From contig MVGU01001020.1 of NCBI GenBank assembly GCA_002005505.1, positions 65,001 through 129,000 on the forward strand: a stretch of 64,000 nucleotides of DNA, in the 5' to 3' direction. The notes under the pieces are model-generated. The model did no database searches, was not told the DNA's origin, and worked only from the letters and a program-made list of their open reading frames with translations. Below are positions 25,987 through 45,598 of this stretch, in pieces. Each line of letters opens with the position of its first letter. The stretch's first letter is position 1. Source of the stretch: Botryococcus braunii (taxonomy: Eukaryota; Chlorophyta; Trebouxiophyceae). The translations under genes and the position numbers were made by a program.

Positions 25987-26718
25987 CTAAGAGATGACTT
26001 CCGTATACACCACATTTTTCGTGTACGCCTTGTGCACGCCATTGTCCAGGACGTGTGCATTATCCGGTCCGTCAACAACCATAATTTTCAACGCAGCTGG
26101 GTCCCCCACACGGGAGTTACCCACGTAAAGTTGTCCATGGCAAAAAACGGGCTTTGCCAAGTAGACACCCACCATGCTGAGTGATTGACCTTGTGATTTA
26201 TTGATGGTCATAGCAAAGGCTGGCTTGATCGGAAACTGCTTTCTATAAAGCGTGAACGGCCAGCGAGTATCAGATGGATTAAGCTTGACACGCGGGAGGT
26301 ACAGCTTCTTTCCCTTAAGGGGCCCTGTAGCCACCTCAACATAAAGGTGCTTACGTCCGAACCCCTTGCAAATACAGCGTGTTCCATTAGCAAGGCCGGA
26401 TGTCATGTTTCGCATGAGTATAATGGGACACCCCACCTTGAGCTCTAACTTATGAGGTGGTAAGCCAGACATTTCTTGAGCATTCAGAAAATCAATGGGC
26501 CAAGCGTCCGGGTCATCGTCAGGGCCAACCATGTCATGGCTAAGAAATTGCACCAAGGGCTCGTGGGGTCGAAATGTTGACATGACCCGACTATTGACTT
26601 GATCCACAGCCTCGTTGGTAGGTGCCACGATGGCACGCTCCACTAAAAATTCTGTCAAGTCCGATGAATCCGAAAAAGTATTGACGCCTTCATAAACAAT
26701 AGAGATGAGGTCATTGAC
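25987..26718 (-). pseudogene. PIF1-type DNA helicase C-terminal fragment, probably Helitron-derived
   Basis: About 240 codons on the minus strand match the C-terminal half of PIF1-like helicases of the Helitron Rep/Hel type. Visible motifs are ERAIVAPTNEAVDQVN, SGLPPHKLELKVGCPIILMRN, GLANGTRCICKGFGRKHL, FAMTINKSQGQSLSMVGVYL (helicase motif V region) and PVFCHGQLYVGNSRV (motif VI region; the usual Ala-Val is Gly-Asn). The Walker A half and the Rep domain are absent. The frame stays open to 26718, where a palindromic tandem array begins abruptly. No Helitron 3' hairpin plus CTRR end was identified. Helitron origin is inferred from the sequence type and from the lack of other host-gene context. 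Confidence 0.8.
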
Positions 26719-30774
<4,056 letters not shown>

Positions 30775-31286
30775 TGTCCGCCCCGTTCCTTGAGGTGTAG
30801 GGCAATCCTTGTGTGACATGGGACATGGGGTCTTGTCAAGTTGTGTTCAGCAGATTGGGGTTAATGCTTTTTGAGCTACCGGAGCTGTACTACAATGTGA
30901 TGGTCCTGTTATGAAGATGTAGCATATGTGTAGCATGCGCAGTTCATTGGGTCGCAGGTTTCCGGAGTTGACTGGCGATTTACCTGATGGCAGCACTTCG
31001 GCAGAGGATAGCAGGAGGGCAAGTATCTTGAATGAGGAAGAAATTGGCATTGCTACAGGAGCGGCGGGCGCTGATTTGGAGGGGGGTCAGCACGGTGGCG
31101 TTTTGCCAAGGGTGGAAAATGACCGGTGCGATGACATTCAGAGTGCATTTTCGGATTGCCAAGTGGTATTCGGAACCAGCGGTACCCAAGTGCTTGTAGG
31201 ACTCGCAATGGATTGTCCAACATAGGCCAACACAGTTGCAAGACTGCCATGTCCTGAACACAAGGCTTGAGCTTTGTGACTGTCGT

Positions 31287-31650
<364 letters not shown>

Positions 31651-32022
31651 GGGGAGGAGTGTTGTGCCTCTCTGTCCGCCCATCCCATTTTGGCAAATAG
31701 GAAGGTGTCCTTATGGTGTGGTCACAGTGCTGAATAAGGATGTGGGTACTGCTACCTCAGGGGTATCTTTCAGAATGGCACTAGGTTCTTTGGGTATGAT
31801 AAACCAGTGCCGTATGGCCCACATTATCCAGAAGAAGACCACGGCACCTGCTGTGCTGGGGATCCCGTCTGTAAACTCAACAATGTCGACCAGCTGTATA
31901 GGGCAGAGATACTGGGGGGGGGGTGAAAGGCGGTAGTGTCAAGGCGACTGTCACAAGTGAAAACGGAAGGGAGAGACTCTTGGAAGGGACAGATGTGGGG
32001 TGCCATGGAATGTCGCCATTAA

Positions 32023-33075
32023 TTGCAGCATTGCCATTACTTGCATTACAACAATGCGTTTCCGATCCCTGTTGCCCATGCGGGTCCATATGGTGTTGAG
32101 AAAAGGCTTTGGAAACTAGTCTGGAGCAAAGATTGCCCTGTAGAGTTGCGAATTTCAAAGCGTGCAAGGAAGATGATCGAAAAGCGTGCACGGGATATTA
32201 TGAATACGATGAATTTCGGCAGGCCATACACGTGCATCAGCAAGAACATGGGGACCTGGGTGATGGAAGCATGGTTGCACTGGCTAGAAACCTGGAGTGT
32301 TTATATTTTGCGACCAGAGGGTGGTAGGGCCCTGCTGGCACCAGCACTCAAGGCTATGTGGGACAACCTGAGACGCGGGTTAGTGTATTACCTGAGAAGT
32401 TGTCTGCACAAGGACCAGGATGATATTCCTACTACCTGTCAGGAAGCTACTGCCATGTTAAGGGAGTTTGCTCGCCTCGCAGAGGAGCATTTTGGGCCAA
32501 AGCTCTGCACTTACAACCTCCACATGTTGATCTGGAGGTTGCAAGACCAAGAATTAGCTCGAGGAAAGACTGCTTTTGGTCATGAGTACTGGATTGAGTA
32601 CTGTGTGCAAAAGTGCAAGCGTATTCTAGATGGCAGGGGGATTCTATTCCCAGAAATCACATTGGTAAAGCACCTCTTGCTGGAAGAAGCACTGACCAAC
32701 TTGAAAGCAAGCGGTGGGGTGGCCTCATTTGACGAGTCCATAGGGACTGCCGCCCAACCGATGATGGCTGCGAATGTGGATGAGGGGGATAGCGGGGGGT
32801 GTCAACTCTTGGGTAGTGGACGTGCAATGACCGAAAGTCAGATTTTGGCAGCACGTGCAGGGTTGCAAAATTTGTGGAAGGATTTTCATGAAGTTCTTGT
32901 ACCAGCTGGCTGGTCTGAAGACTTGCTCATGCACAGCGACCTGTTGTTGTATCGCCATGCAGATGCAGGTGAGAGCGGTGAGATTATCCATTCCATGAAA
33001 TATGGCAGGACAAGGACGAAGGAGTCCTTCCATGTTCGTGTGAGTTACATGGAGGCTGGTGACGTCCAAGCAGAT
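32023..33075 (+). pseudogene. Transposase-associated (DUF4218-like) fragment
   Basis: An open frame with no reliable ATG at its start; an upstream exon may be missing. It contains a pattern seen in large plant and algal DNA transposases: AMWDNLRRGLVYYLRS, then LREFARLAEEHFGPKLCTYNLHMLIWRLQDQELARG, then GHEYWIEYCVQKCKRILDGRG and PEITLVKHLLLEEAL. The CTYNLHML segment is the best marker of the DUF4218-like region that accompanies CACTA-type transposases. The frame reads EAGDVQAD up to 33075, where the Gyp3 LTR begins. The rest of the open frame (to 33357) is therefore LTR and not part of the protein. I see no DDE catalytic domain nearby. Confidence 0.6.
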
Positions 33076-34140
33076 TGTCACGGACCGATCGGCAAAGGTC
33101 CCAAACCCCGACTGCCACGAACCTTACATAATGGGGCTCCACCTCTCGCCCAAGGTCTCTATAACTCTAAACCCAAGCCTTTAGGTGCCTACACTATCCT
33201 AGTAACTCTCTATCTTGTCCAATCTCTCCCCGCACAGCAGCACCACCGGTGCGCTACTGCACGTGTAACGCCGTTACGCGTCACGAGGTTCGCCCGATCG
33301 TTGAACCCCTGTTACATCCTCCCCCTCCTATCTTGGACGTCCCGGCCAAGTAGGTAAGGAGACTAACCTAACCACCCAAGGCTTTAGGTTTTGGAGCTTT
33401 AGAGACCGAGAGTCGCTAGTCCGGCGTCCCCAGCCCCAGGCGGACCCCTTGTCCTGTCCAGTCCTTACATATCCAGTCCAGTCCGTGTATGTTCCTACAT
33501 GTCCAGTCCTGTCCTTTACGCGAACCCGGGAACCGATACGACAACTAGTCCAGTCCTTTCCACTGGTCCTTTCCACATCACGATACATCAGGGTAAACAC
33601 AAGTCGCGACACTCTACACATGTGTCCTGTCCAGGGTGAGCGGTTAGCACCGCACGCACCCGAGAGGGGCCACGCCCCTCACTCTCGTCCGTTCCCATGT
33701 CCGTTCCACTCCTAAGGTCTACCCATACTGGAGTACCCCCAAGGTGCACTCTGATTGCCGCTTCCAGAGCTTCCCACAAAAGGAGCACCAAGGGGCCGAC
33801 CCGACCTGCCAGGGCGTCAAGCACGCCTAGCACGCTTGCGTTGAGATGTAGCTTCCGTTCCTGTCCGTTTAGCTTCCGACCCACGCCCCGTGGTTAGACT
33901 CCAGTACTGCTGTACCGCCTCTCGAGAATGCACTAAGTTTTCCTCGGGTTCCCAGGTATTATGGATGCTCTCATAGCCGGACCACTTAATAAGATACTCG
34001 CGCACTACTTTCTTGCCCCTAAGTTTCCGCTCTCTATGTGCAAGCACTGCCTCCACCTCATATTCTAGCTCGCCATCTATGGTTTCAGGAGGAGGTGGGG
34101 GTTGCACGCTTCCGTATGTGGCATCTGTACGGTTCTTCCT
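33076..34140 (-). mobile_element. Gyp3: 5'-truncated chromovirus remnant
   Basis: The minus-strand 3' LTR is at 33076-33316 (TGTAACAGGGG...CCGTGACA in element sense). It is followed by a PPT (plus-strand TCCTCCCCCTCC at 33317-33328) and a chromodomain at about 33905-34080: LEYEVEAVLAHRE...VVREYLIKWSGYESIHNTWEPEENLVHS. A basic tail leads toward 33817. Sequence upstream of about 34140 no longer reads as integrase, so the element is truncated there. It differs from Gyp1 and Gyp2 in LTR sequence. Confidence 0.82.
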
Positions 34141-34405
34141 GAAAGTCACCCCAGCCCAGTGTGCTGGCCAGGAGGAACATCTTGATGAGGTACAGTCGCT
34201 GAGGCTGGCGATAGCTCGTCTCATCAGAGTGAGGTTAGTACCCACAGCATCAGGCAGGCTGTGGAGAGCGCACTTGAGAACTGATGTGCGGTACGAGCAC
34301 TATGCTGTCATGTTCAATGACATGCTGGGTAAAGTTATTTCAGCTAAGCCTGAAGGGAGTGATCATCTTTGGTTTGTGCCGTATAGCAACATGTCTGGGG
34401 CTTGA
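34141..34405 (+). pseudogene. Possible continuation of the TIR1 transposase-like frame
   Basis: An open frame ends at 34405 with RTDVRYEHYAVMFNDMLGKVISAKPEGSDHLWFVPYSNMSGA and lies just beyond Gyp3. It could be the C-terminal part of the protein interrupted at 33075. No motif confirms that. Confidence 0.3.
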
Positions 34406-34969
34406 AGTCCGGTAGAAGTTCCCACAAACTCCACCTGCCTCAGACCTGCTGTACCTGTCGTACACGAGGCCTCTCATGTAGCACATGCTCACGGTGCATT
34501 GAACAAGGTGAAGTCAAATGTGAACATGTATGTGCTGTTGGAAGTAATTGCAATGAGCAATCATGTCTGAGCGCAGACTCTCAGACAGTCTTCAGAGTTG
34601 AAGTACCAACAGTTTCATATGTCAGCGCAGCGCAGCGCAGCGCAGGAGTTGCAGCATGTTGTCACAGACTACAGCCTATTCTACTTAGCGCGCATTTCGC
34701 GCAGCTTTTTGCAAGGAGGGTGATTTCCAGCTGTGTGGTCTCCTAGAAAACACTGGATGTGGAAAGGCAAGGGGTTGGCCCTGACCCTGCCTCTGCCATC
34801 TATGGACACAGAAACACTTTTCGGGCATTAGAATCGACACAGACATATTAGCTTAAAAGCCTCTGCAAGGTGAAGGTGTGGACTCTGATAATACTAGACA
34901 TAATAATCTGCAGTCTGGCCAGTAAACTTAGATTATAACCAGAACTTTTGTGAATAAGTAGAACGGTAA

Positions 34970-35198
34970 CAGCAGCAATAGCATTAGTAGTAGAAGGTAC
35001 TAGTAGTACTGGTGGTAGTATACTACCACTACCAGAAGTAGCTTTAGTAGTAGTACTGGTGGTAGTAGTAGTAGTGGTAGGTGGTGGTGATGGTAGAAGT
35101 AGAAGCAGCAACAGTAGCAGTACATTGTAAGCTTACGATTGTCTTTACAGCTGATCCCGCTGCCTCCAACCCCCACTCAAACTCTTGGGGTTGACTGA

Positions 35199-35281
<83 letters not shown>

Positions 35282-35291
35282 AGTGTGTGTG

Positions 35292-35335
<44 letters not shown>

Positions 35336-35345
35336 GCTGCATGTG

Positions 35346-35442
<97 letters not shown>

Positions 35443-35595
35443 GGGGGGGGTTGGTAAAACAATTGGGCATGCATTGTCCTCACTTACAGATGGTTGTGAA
35501 CCCTGGCCAACACAATCTGAGGTGCCAGATCTGTCTAGACATCCATCCTTTGGTTGTGAACCCTGGCCAAAACAATCTGAGGTGCCAGACATCCA
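34970..35595. repeat. Trinucleotide and (GT)n repeats with a tandem duplication
   Basis: 34975-35110 is a GTA/TAG/GGT trinucleotide-like zone. 35199-35441 is imperfect (GT)n. 35490-35595 contains a segment of about 50 bp twice in tandem (GGTTGTGAACCCTGGCCAA...ACATCCATCC). Confidence 0.9.
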
Positions 35596-35815
35596 TCCTT
35601 TGGTACTTTCCTTGGTACAAGGAGGGGGGTGATCAATCTGGGATCAATGTGAGATCGATGTGAAGAGGTGGGATCGAACTGGGATTCGACCACAGAATCC
35701 CACCGCCAAGTGGGAACGAAGTGGGATCTCCCGACGGCTGCCAGGGATCGAAGTGGGATCGAAGTGGGACCTAGGGACCGAACTGGGATCGAAGTGGGAC
35801 CAATTTCGTTTTGCC
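35590..35815. repeat. TIR1 right subterminal repeats
   Basis: Repeated GGGATC(A/G)AAGTGGGA motifs, mirroring 22205-22810. They lead to the right TIR ending at 35819. Confidence 0.82.
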
Positions 35816-35819
35816 AGTG

Positions 35820-36169
35820 AATAGTGGCCTAATTTCTGAAGATCAACAAGCTGGAACAATTAGGAGAATGAGTAATCTGTGGCAGAACTCTGAGTTCTGC
35901 CTTTCGATCTAGACTAGTTCCACTTAGTAAGGTGTAACGAGGTACTTTGACACGTTTTGTTTAGAAAGACTTATGATGCCGGTTCGAAAGGATGAGGCAC
36001 TTGATTGGGACAACAAGAGCACTACGGGTGCTTGTCGGTTAACTGTTGCCAGTCAGTCCTCGTACACATCCGGTTACTGCCTGTTCTCCGTCACACAACA
36101 GGAGTACCGGCGACTAAGCACCCTTCGTGCCCGGGTCATACAGGGATACGCCAAGCCCATAACCTTACA
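35820..36169 (+). repeat. CopA 3' LTR, second part
   Basis: Continues the CopA 3' LTR after TIR1 and matches 1-655, except that only one copy of the 145-bp unit (35997-36141) is present before GGATACGCC. The unit carries first-copy variants at its start and second-copy variants at its end, which points to recombination between the two copies. It ends TTACA at 36169. Confidence 0.88.
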
Positions 36170-36451
36170 TGAACACAACACTACTAAACACCAAGAGTTC
36201 ATCGCACCTGTACGCAAGCAGACAGGTCGTAAGTGTCCCTCCAGCTACAGTCCTTGACGACTGTCTGCTATTTGACACATGTACTGAATGAACAAGACTA
36301 GCATCCTTACGTGCCCAGCATCTTTCCATTCCAGTTGCTCGCACGTGCGATGATCGCTGCTTTAATACTTCTTTTCACACAAACGCGTGATCTAGATCTG
36401 ATTTTACCTTATGTTCGAAAACGTCCACATTCTACCGTGTCCCCAGGTACC
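36170..36451 (-). repeat. CopD 3' LTR fragment between CopA and TIR2
   Basis: Resembles the CopD right LTR from about 45190 to 45505 (AGACAGGTCGT, GACAAGACTAGCATC, CCAGCATCTTTC, TACCTTATGTTCGAAA). CopA is therefore inserted in a CopD LTR. The fragment ends GGTACC, at the left end of TIR2. Confidence 0.78.
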
Positions 36452-37206
36452 CACTCCCCCGAAAATATAAGTGGCGGTCACTTTGAGAAGTTGCTGCTAC
36501 ATGTAGATAGGGGCTCTGCATATAAGGGTGCCATTAAACGGTCCCTTTGTGATTTGTTGTTAGCGCATGGGGCTAGCAAGCCATGACTCTAAATAGATTG
36601 CGAGCAATCCCCAAGTTTGTGACAAGGCACCGAATTTCTGTTTCCCCAAGTTTTGTCCCCTTCGGCCCTTGCGTTCAAAGCCTCAGAATGTTTCCCTTTA
36701 GACCTTGCTCGCGGGGCAGGGCCCACACACACCTCTTTTAAGGGCCAGTCCTTTGGATAGTGGCACCCAAAGCCATGCTGGCCTCCTATCCTCCTCATTC
36801 CACACGAAAATACAGCATGCAAAAGTGCATTTTAGCCAAAAGTGACCCCCGAACCTTGTACGGAGTACATTGGCTTACCTGAAAACTCACACGCCCTGCC
36901 CGTCCATCTTCAAATACACGGCCTTGTGACTTGCTTTCTGATCAACTTTAATTTGAAAAGGGGATTCTCTTTGTTAGAATTTCAGGCGTGACGACGCCGG
37001 ACCACTGCCGAGTTCCCCGCCTGCCCACCTTAGAAAATTTGTCCAAGTGCGAAAGAGATAGTCGGTTCATCGTACTCTTGGCAGTACATACCACGTCAGC
37101 ACTAGAGCTACACATGGCTGTGCCTCGCTTCCCTAGGCACGTGCGGCTACCTTAGGCAATTTCGCCCTGTACATTCGACCGCCACTTATTGTTTTGGGGG
37201 AGTGAG

Positions 37207-40965
<3,759 letters not shown>

Positions 40966-41486
40966 CTCACATTAAAACCTTGAACATTTGGCCCCTAGAT
41001 TCCGCGTCCCTACATGATGGATTTATGGTGTGCGGTTAGAAGAAGAAGAAGAACAGTTACTTAGGCATAGGTTAGAATAGGCTTCACTCTTAATTTTAAG
41101 TATTCACTGACCCCAAACCCTAACACCCTGTATCCAAACATCGGGAACCCTTTCTACCGTCATGAAATCCCATGATGCCGGTATTAATGAAGCGTGACGA
41201 CTTGCTGTGGACGAGCCGTGGGCACGCTCTCTTTTTGAGAGCTACTTTATCTTTGTTAGAATTTCAGGCGTGACGACGCCGGACCACTGCCGAGTTCCCC
41301 GCCTGCCCACCTTCGAAAATTTGTCCAAGTGCGAAAGAGATAGTCGGTTCATCGTACTCTTGGCAGTACATACCACGTCAGCACTAGAGCTACACATGGC
41401 TGTGCCTCGCTTCCCAAGGCACGTGCGGCTACCTTAGGCAATTTCGCCCTGTACATTCGACCGCCACTTATTTTTTGGGGGGAGTG

Positions 41487-41581
41487 TACCTTATATTCTC
41501 AATGGACCCACATCCTAATAGTGTACATGTGAAGATCACCTAAAGCACAAGGCATTCAATAATAATGTTCATGACTCAACA
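41487..41581 (-). repeat. CopD 3' LTR, terminal fragment
   Basis: TACCTTATATTCTCAATGG through CATGACTCAACA matches 45505-45598. It is followed at 41582 by CTTCCCGTTGCC, the complement of the CopD PPT. Confidence 0.85.
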
Positions 41582-41629
41582 CTTCCCGTTGCCTGCATGC
41601 GTTATGTGTATCTTCCTAAACCTAGTGAA

Positions 41630-42210
41630 TCACGATGGCCAATAAACACGGGCTTGGCTTGGTCATAATGTCCGCCACCTTGCAAGCAGATTCCACATAG
41701 AGGATGTCAACCTGCCCCAGGGCCATTGCTTCCCTAGCATAGTGGAAGCTTACGGCAACATGCTTTGTGAATTTTAAATAAAGGGGATTCCGTTGATTGG
41801 TAATGCAACCTTGGTTGTCACAAAAGATTTTGACTCTCCACGGTGCAGCCCCTATCTCTTCCAAGAAGCCCCTTAACCAGTTGGCTTCCTTCACGATATG
41901 ACCGGCTGCCATAAATTCAGCCTGTACAGTTGAGGTAGCAATTGAGCTTTGTTTCTTGCTACCCCACACCACGGCACTTCCATAGACAGATAGAACATAG
42001 CCGGTGGTGGAATACCTGTGATCCAGGTCCCCAGCATAGTTGGCATCAACATAGCCTTCTAGCTCAGGACCCTTCCCTCCAGAGTAAGTGACAAAGCTCT
42101 GGTATCTCTCAAATACTTCAACACTCGAATGGCTTCATTCCAGTGTGAAGTAGTGGGTGTCATTCGGTACCTTGACAACACCCCAACAGCCTCAGAGATA
42201 TCAGGTTGTA
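41630..42210 (-). pseudogene. CopD RNase H, truncated
   Basis: On the minus strand from about 42210: PDISEAVGVLSRYR...TSHWNEAIRVLKYL. After a frameshift near 42080 come VWGSKKQSSIATSTVQAEFMAAGHIVKEANW, CDNQGCITNQRNP, VSFHYAREAMALGQVDILYVES and VADIMTKP. This is the copia RNase H carrying its conserved terminal block. Upstream RT and integrase are missing: at 42210 the sequence changes to unrelated DNA, and gag-protease resumes only at 43144. Confidence 0.87.
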
Positions 42211-43143
42211 ATAAGCAGAAAGCTTACATGTCCTTGTTTTTGTTGACAAGGAAAAGGTAGTATAACACATGTACTGCACTATTTTGCAAGTACAGCTATG
42301 GTACCGTATGCAATACCAAATTATGTCTGCGTAGTAGAAAGAGCCATGAGTCATGAGTCATGACTCATGACCCGTGTCATGCCAGCCTACTTATCTCAAA
42401 TAAACCAACACAACACTCGCCAATAATGAACTCCTGAAATGATTTAGGATACTGTCACTTGACCGCAATCAATGTGCTCAAAGCTGGCTATAATCAAGTG
42501 CAGCTTGTCCACCATCTCAAAACGAGTAATAACAAGTACTGAGGGGCTCTGCTGTCCTCCTCTGCAAATTGTGAGAAGTGCATGATGGTTAAGCTGTCTG
42601 GATACTCCACATTGGTATCTTGTGCTCAGAAACTTGTCCTTCAGCAACAAAAAGACTGATACTGTGGCCAAGAATTGGCTCAGACTTGTCCATACTGTAT
42701 TCAACAATCAGTATTATGTCCATTCTGCAATAATATTCAAGTGCCACAATGGCACAAAACAAACAACACAGATGCAAATTGCACAAGTCTCCATTGCAAC
42801 AACTGTCTCAGAGCCCACTGTTAGGCATGACAGGATTTTCCTGCTGAGTCAAGTTCCCTTCAATCGCTTGGGCCATTTTGCAGGCCTTCTTCTTGTTTCT
42901 CGCAGCACGGCCTCGGTTCGTCCTCTTCTTTGGCCTTGCTTCTTCTGCATCACTGTCATCTGAATCCGCTCCAAGCTCAAGGAGTGCTTCACCCTGGATC
43001 AGCCCCTCTTCCTTCGTCTCACTCGCAAGCACTCTTGCACTGCCCAGTCTCTAGCGCGTCCAATCCCTAGTCGATCAACATAAAGTAAAGTCTTGTATAT
43101 CCAAGTATATCCAACCCGAGGCATACAGAACAGACGGCGCGAG
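42211..43143. other. Unidentified insert replacing CopD integrase and most RT
   Basis: Does not read as copia. It holds a cluster of TGAGTCATGA/TCATGACTCATGA at 42343-42370. A minus-strand open stretch at 43032-42808 has an acidic then Lys/Arg-rich composition (DSDDSDAEEARPKKR, RGRAARNKKK), followed by a second open stretch at 42786-42589. Neither is recognised. It may be a captured or inserted fragment that replaced the deleted pol. Confidence 0.4.
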
Positions 43144-44494
43144 CTATCCATTGCGAGCAACAAGGTGCACCGATGCACCACTATCTATCAGCCACGAGGT
43201 ACTGCAAGCCCCATGAGACGTAGGGGTAAGCACATTCAACGAAATGAACATAGGCTCCTGGAGGAGGTGGTGGTGGGAGATGCCAGCCTGGGAAGAAAGG
43301 CTGGCATGGGAAGATAGTGGACACAGATACAGCAGCATGTGAGGTTGACACGGGAGGGCCTCCCCTGGATTGGCCAGCATCCCACCAGCTGGCTTGTTGC
43401 TGAGGAGGTCCAGGGCCCCACCACGCAGCCGGGCCCGCACTTGCAGCTTGCATTGTGCCATGTAGGGCTTGCAGCCTCTTCAGATCCAGACACTCTTTCC
43501 AGAAATGTCCTGTCCTGTTGCAGAAGCGACACGCCAGTTCCTCCTTTGGCCTCCTGCCACGTCCAGACCCTCGCCCCCTGCCTCCAGCGTTGTGAGCAGA
43601 AGGGCCATAGGGTGCCTGACCATCAGCAGGTGCTCCAGCTCCCACTCCCGGTGCTGCTCCAGCGCCCGGTGCAGCTCCAGCGCCTTGAGGAGGCCCAGGG
43701 ATTCCACCCTGAGCTGGCACGGCTGCTGCTGCTGCTGCCACAACTGCTGCAGCTGATGCTGTGACGTGCACTGACTCTGCCAACGGGATATCCTGGTACT
43801 CCAAGTTCTCAATGGCAGTGAGGATCGTCTCCAGCATGTTGTAGGGGTCTGACTTGGCGGAGGTAATCGCCCAGGCGTCATTCTGCAAGACTGCAGGTAG
43901 CCCCTTATACATATACCTACAGATCTGGCGATCGCCCAGCTGATGGTTATTGGCTTCTAGGGAGGCGGCAATACTGATGACTCGATGGCACCATTCTTGC
44001 AATGTCTCTCCCTTCACCATGCCTTGTTTGAGCCCCTTGATCCACTTCTCGTTTATATCCCTGTCCTTCCCTCCAGTGCAGCCGTGTACCATCCACTGAA
44101 TGAAGTCAAAAGCGCTCCCCCGCTGTTTGACTTCGTCCTGCCACATGGGTGGGACAGACTGTAAAATGAAATGTTTTACTGCTGCGTTCTCTGCAGTCTT
44201 CGGCATGGGTGTCTCCAAAGCTCCCATAGCTCCCTTCTGCATTGCGCAGGACTCCAGCTCTTCACGCCAGGCCCTGAAATTAGTGCGGTCAGCCTTCAGC
44301 TGCGTAGACATCTTGGGATTGGAGGAGTTCATTGTGTATGCATACGAGCTGGCTGCAGTGCCTCCAGTGGTCTGTCCTGACTGTCCAGCTCCTGAGGAGG
44401 CTGTGCTGCCTCCTGTTGGTGTTGCCATAGTCCCTGTACTGCTGGGATTACTTCCAGAAACGTTGCTTTGGGAACGAGTTTGAGGTCTGGTCAT
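43144..44494 (-). pseudogene. CopD gag and start of protease
   Basis: From the ATG at 44494, about 437 codons of gag: a Ser/Thr/Gly-rich N-terminus, the UBN2-like capsid core (LKADRTNFRAWREELESCAM, GETLQEWCHRVISIAASLEAN, DRQICRYMYKGLP), an Ala/Pro/Gly linker, and a CCHC knuckle CRFCNRTGHFWKEC at about 43500-43545. The frame then shifts near 43210, and the other frame reads STSWLIDSGASVHLV (protease active site DSGAS) before a stop at about 43145. Similar to CopG gag but a separate lineage. No ORF-X is found between PBS and gag (44495-44891). Confidence 0.88.
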
Positions 44495-44891
44495 ACACTT
44501 CACTCCCTCTCACAGCATTCAGCGTGACACAGCTGATTTAAGCATAACCTTCCGGCGTACACCACAGCACTTCCAAGTATTCCACCCTTTCGAGGTCTAG
44601 CATGTAAACTTGTGTAGCTTAATATGCAAAATGTTCTTCAGCAATTCAATCGCCTGACCACCCGGACCTACTGACGGTCTCACGATAACGATGACAGGTG
44701 ATAAACTCAGGTCACTTCACGATAAAAACTTCCCAAGAGATTGAAGACTCTGTAGGTAGGCCTTCTGAGTGAATATCCAGTTGTTTCTTTGTTTCCTCTT
44801 CTTGCCGTCAGGCGAGTCCGTGGAAAACCCAGTACAGATGCATCCGATGATGACATGCACTCATGTCTGCCCTTGGCTCAGCTGGAAGGGC

Positions 44892-44905
44892 GTGGGCCCA
44901 TAACC
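44892..44905 (-). other. CopD primer-binding site
   Basis: Minus strand GGTTATGGGCCCAC directly follows the LTR end TTTTACA. It is the same initiator tRNA-Met anticodon-arm complement as in CopA, CopE, CopF and CopG. The LTR end again contains GCCCATAACC just before, able to fold onto the PBS. Confidence 0.8.
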
Positions 44906-45598
44906 TGTAAAAGGTTATGGGCATTGGCGTATCTTGTACGAGGCAGACAGGTCGTCAGTATACGAAGTTACTCCAGCTGCAGTCCATACGACTGTTTGCT
45001 AAGTATCATGCACAACTGTTGGACAAGACTAGCATCTGGAAATGCCCAGCATCTTTCACAACCAGTTCCGTTACATCATTGTATTGCACTCAAGCATTGA
45101 TCAAGCAATTACTAGATAAGGCTCTAGGCGGCTACGTTCAAGTACATGCCTATACTCCCTACAGTCACTATCCCTTGTCTGTTTAAGTGACTACAGGGTA
45201 CACTAAGCTTGTTCACTCTCACAATAGCAACAATGACACAACATACACTGCCGCACGGCACCTGTACGAGGCAGACAGGTCGTCAGTATACGAAGTTACT
45301 CCAGCTGCAGTCCATACGACTGTCTGCTGAGTATCATGCACAACTGTTGGACAAGACTAGCATCTGGAAATGCCCAGCATCTTTCACAACCAGTTGGCAT
45401 TCACACCGGTGGGGCAGCCTTAAGAGTTCACCCGACAAACGTGTAATCTAGATCACATTGTACCTTATGTTCGAAAGCGTCCACAAACTAACGTGTCTCA
45501 AGGTACCTTATGTTCTCAATGGACTCATATCCTAATAGAGCACATATGAAGATCACTTAAGGCACAAGGCATTCACTAGTAATGTTCAGAACTCAACA
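44906..45598 (-). repeat. CopD 5' LTR
   Basis: 693 bp; on the minus strand TGTTGAGTTCTG...CTTTTACA. It has a 134-bp unit twice: first (in element sense) 45395-45262, followed by GTGCCG, and second 45067-44934, followed by AGATACGCC. CopD is inserted in CopE gag; GAGGA lies at its right junction. Confidence 0.88.

Noticed and set aside
25987..26718. Host PIF1 helicase gene
   Set aside because: Only the C-terminal part exists, it is cut off by a repeat array, and it lies deep within nested transposons; the sequence type fits Helitron helicases.
33076..33357. C-terminal 94 codons of the open frame that begins at 32023
   Set aside because: This part is the Gyp3 LTR read in frame by chance; the protein similarity stops at the LTR boundary.
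43181..43461. Programmed frameshift between CopD gag and protease
   Set aside because: CopG, a relative with all domains intact, uses a single frame, and CopD has other damage, so a simple mutation is more likely.
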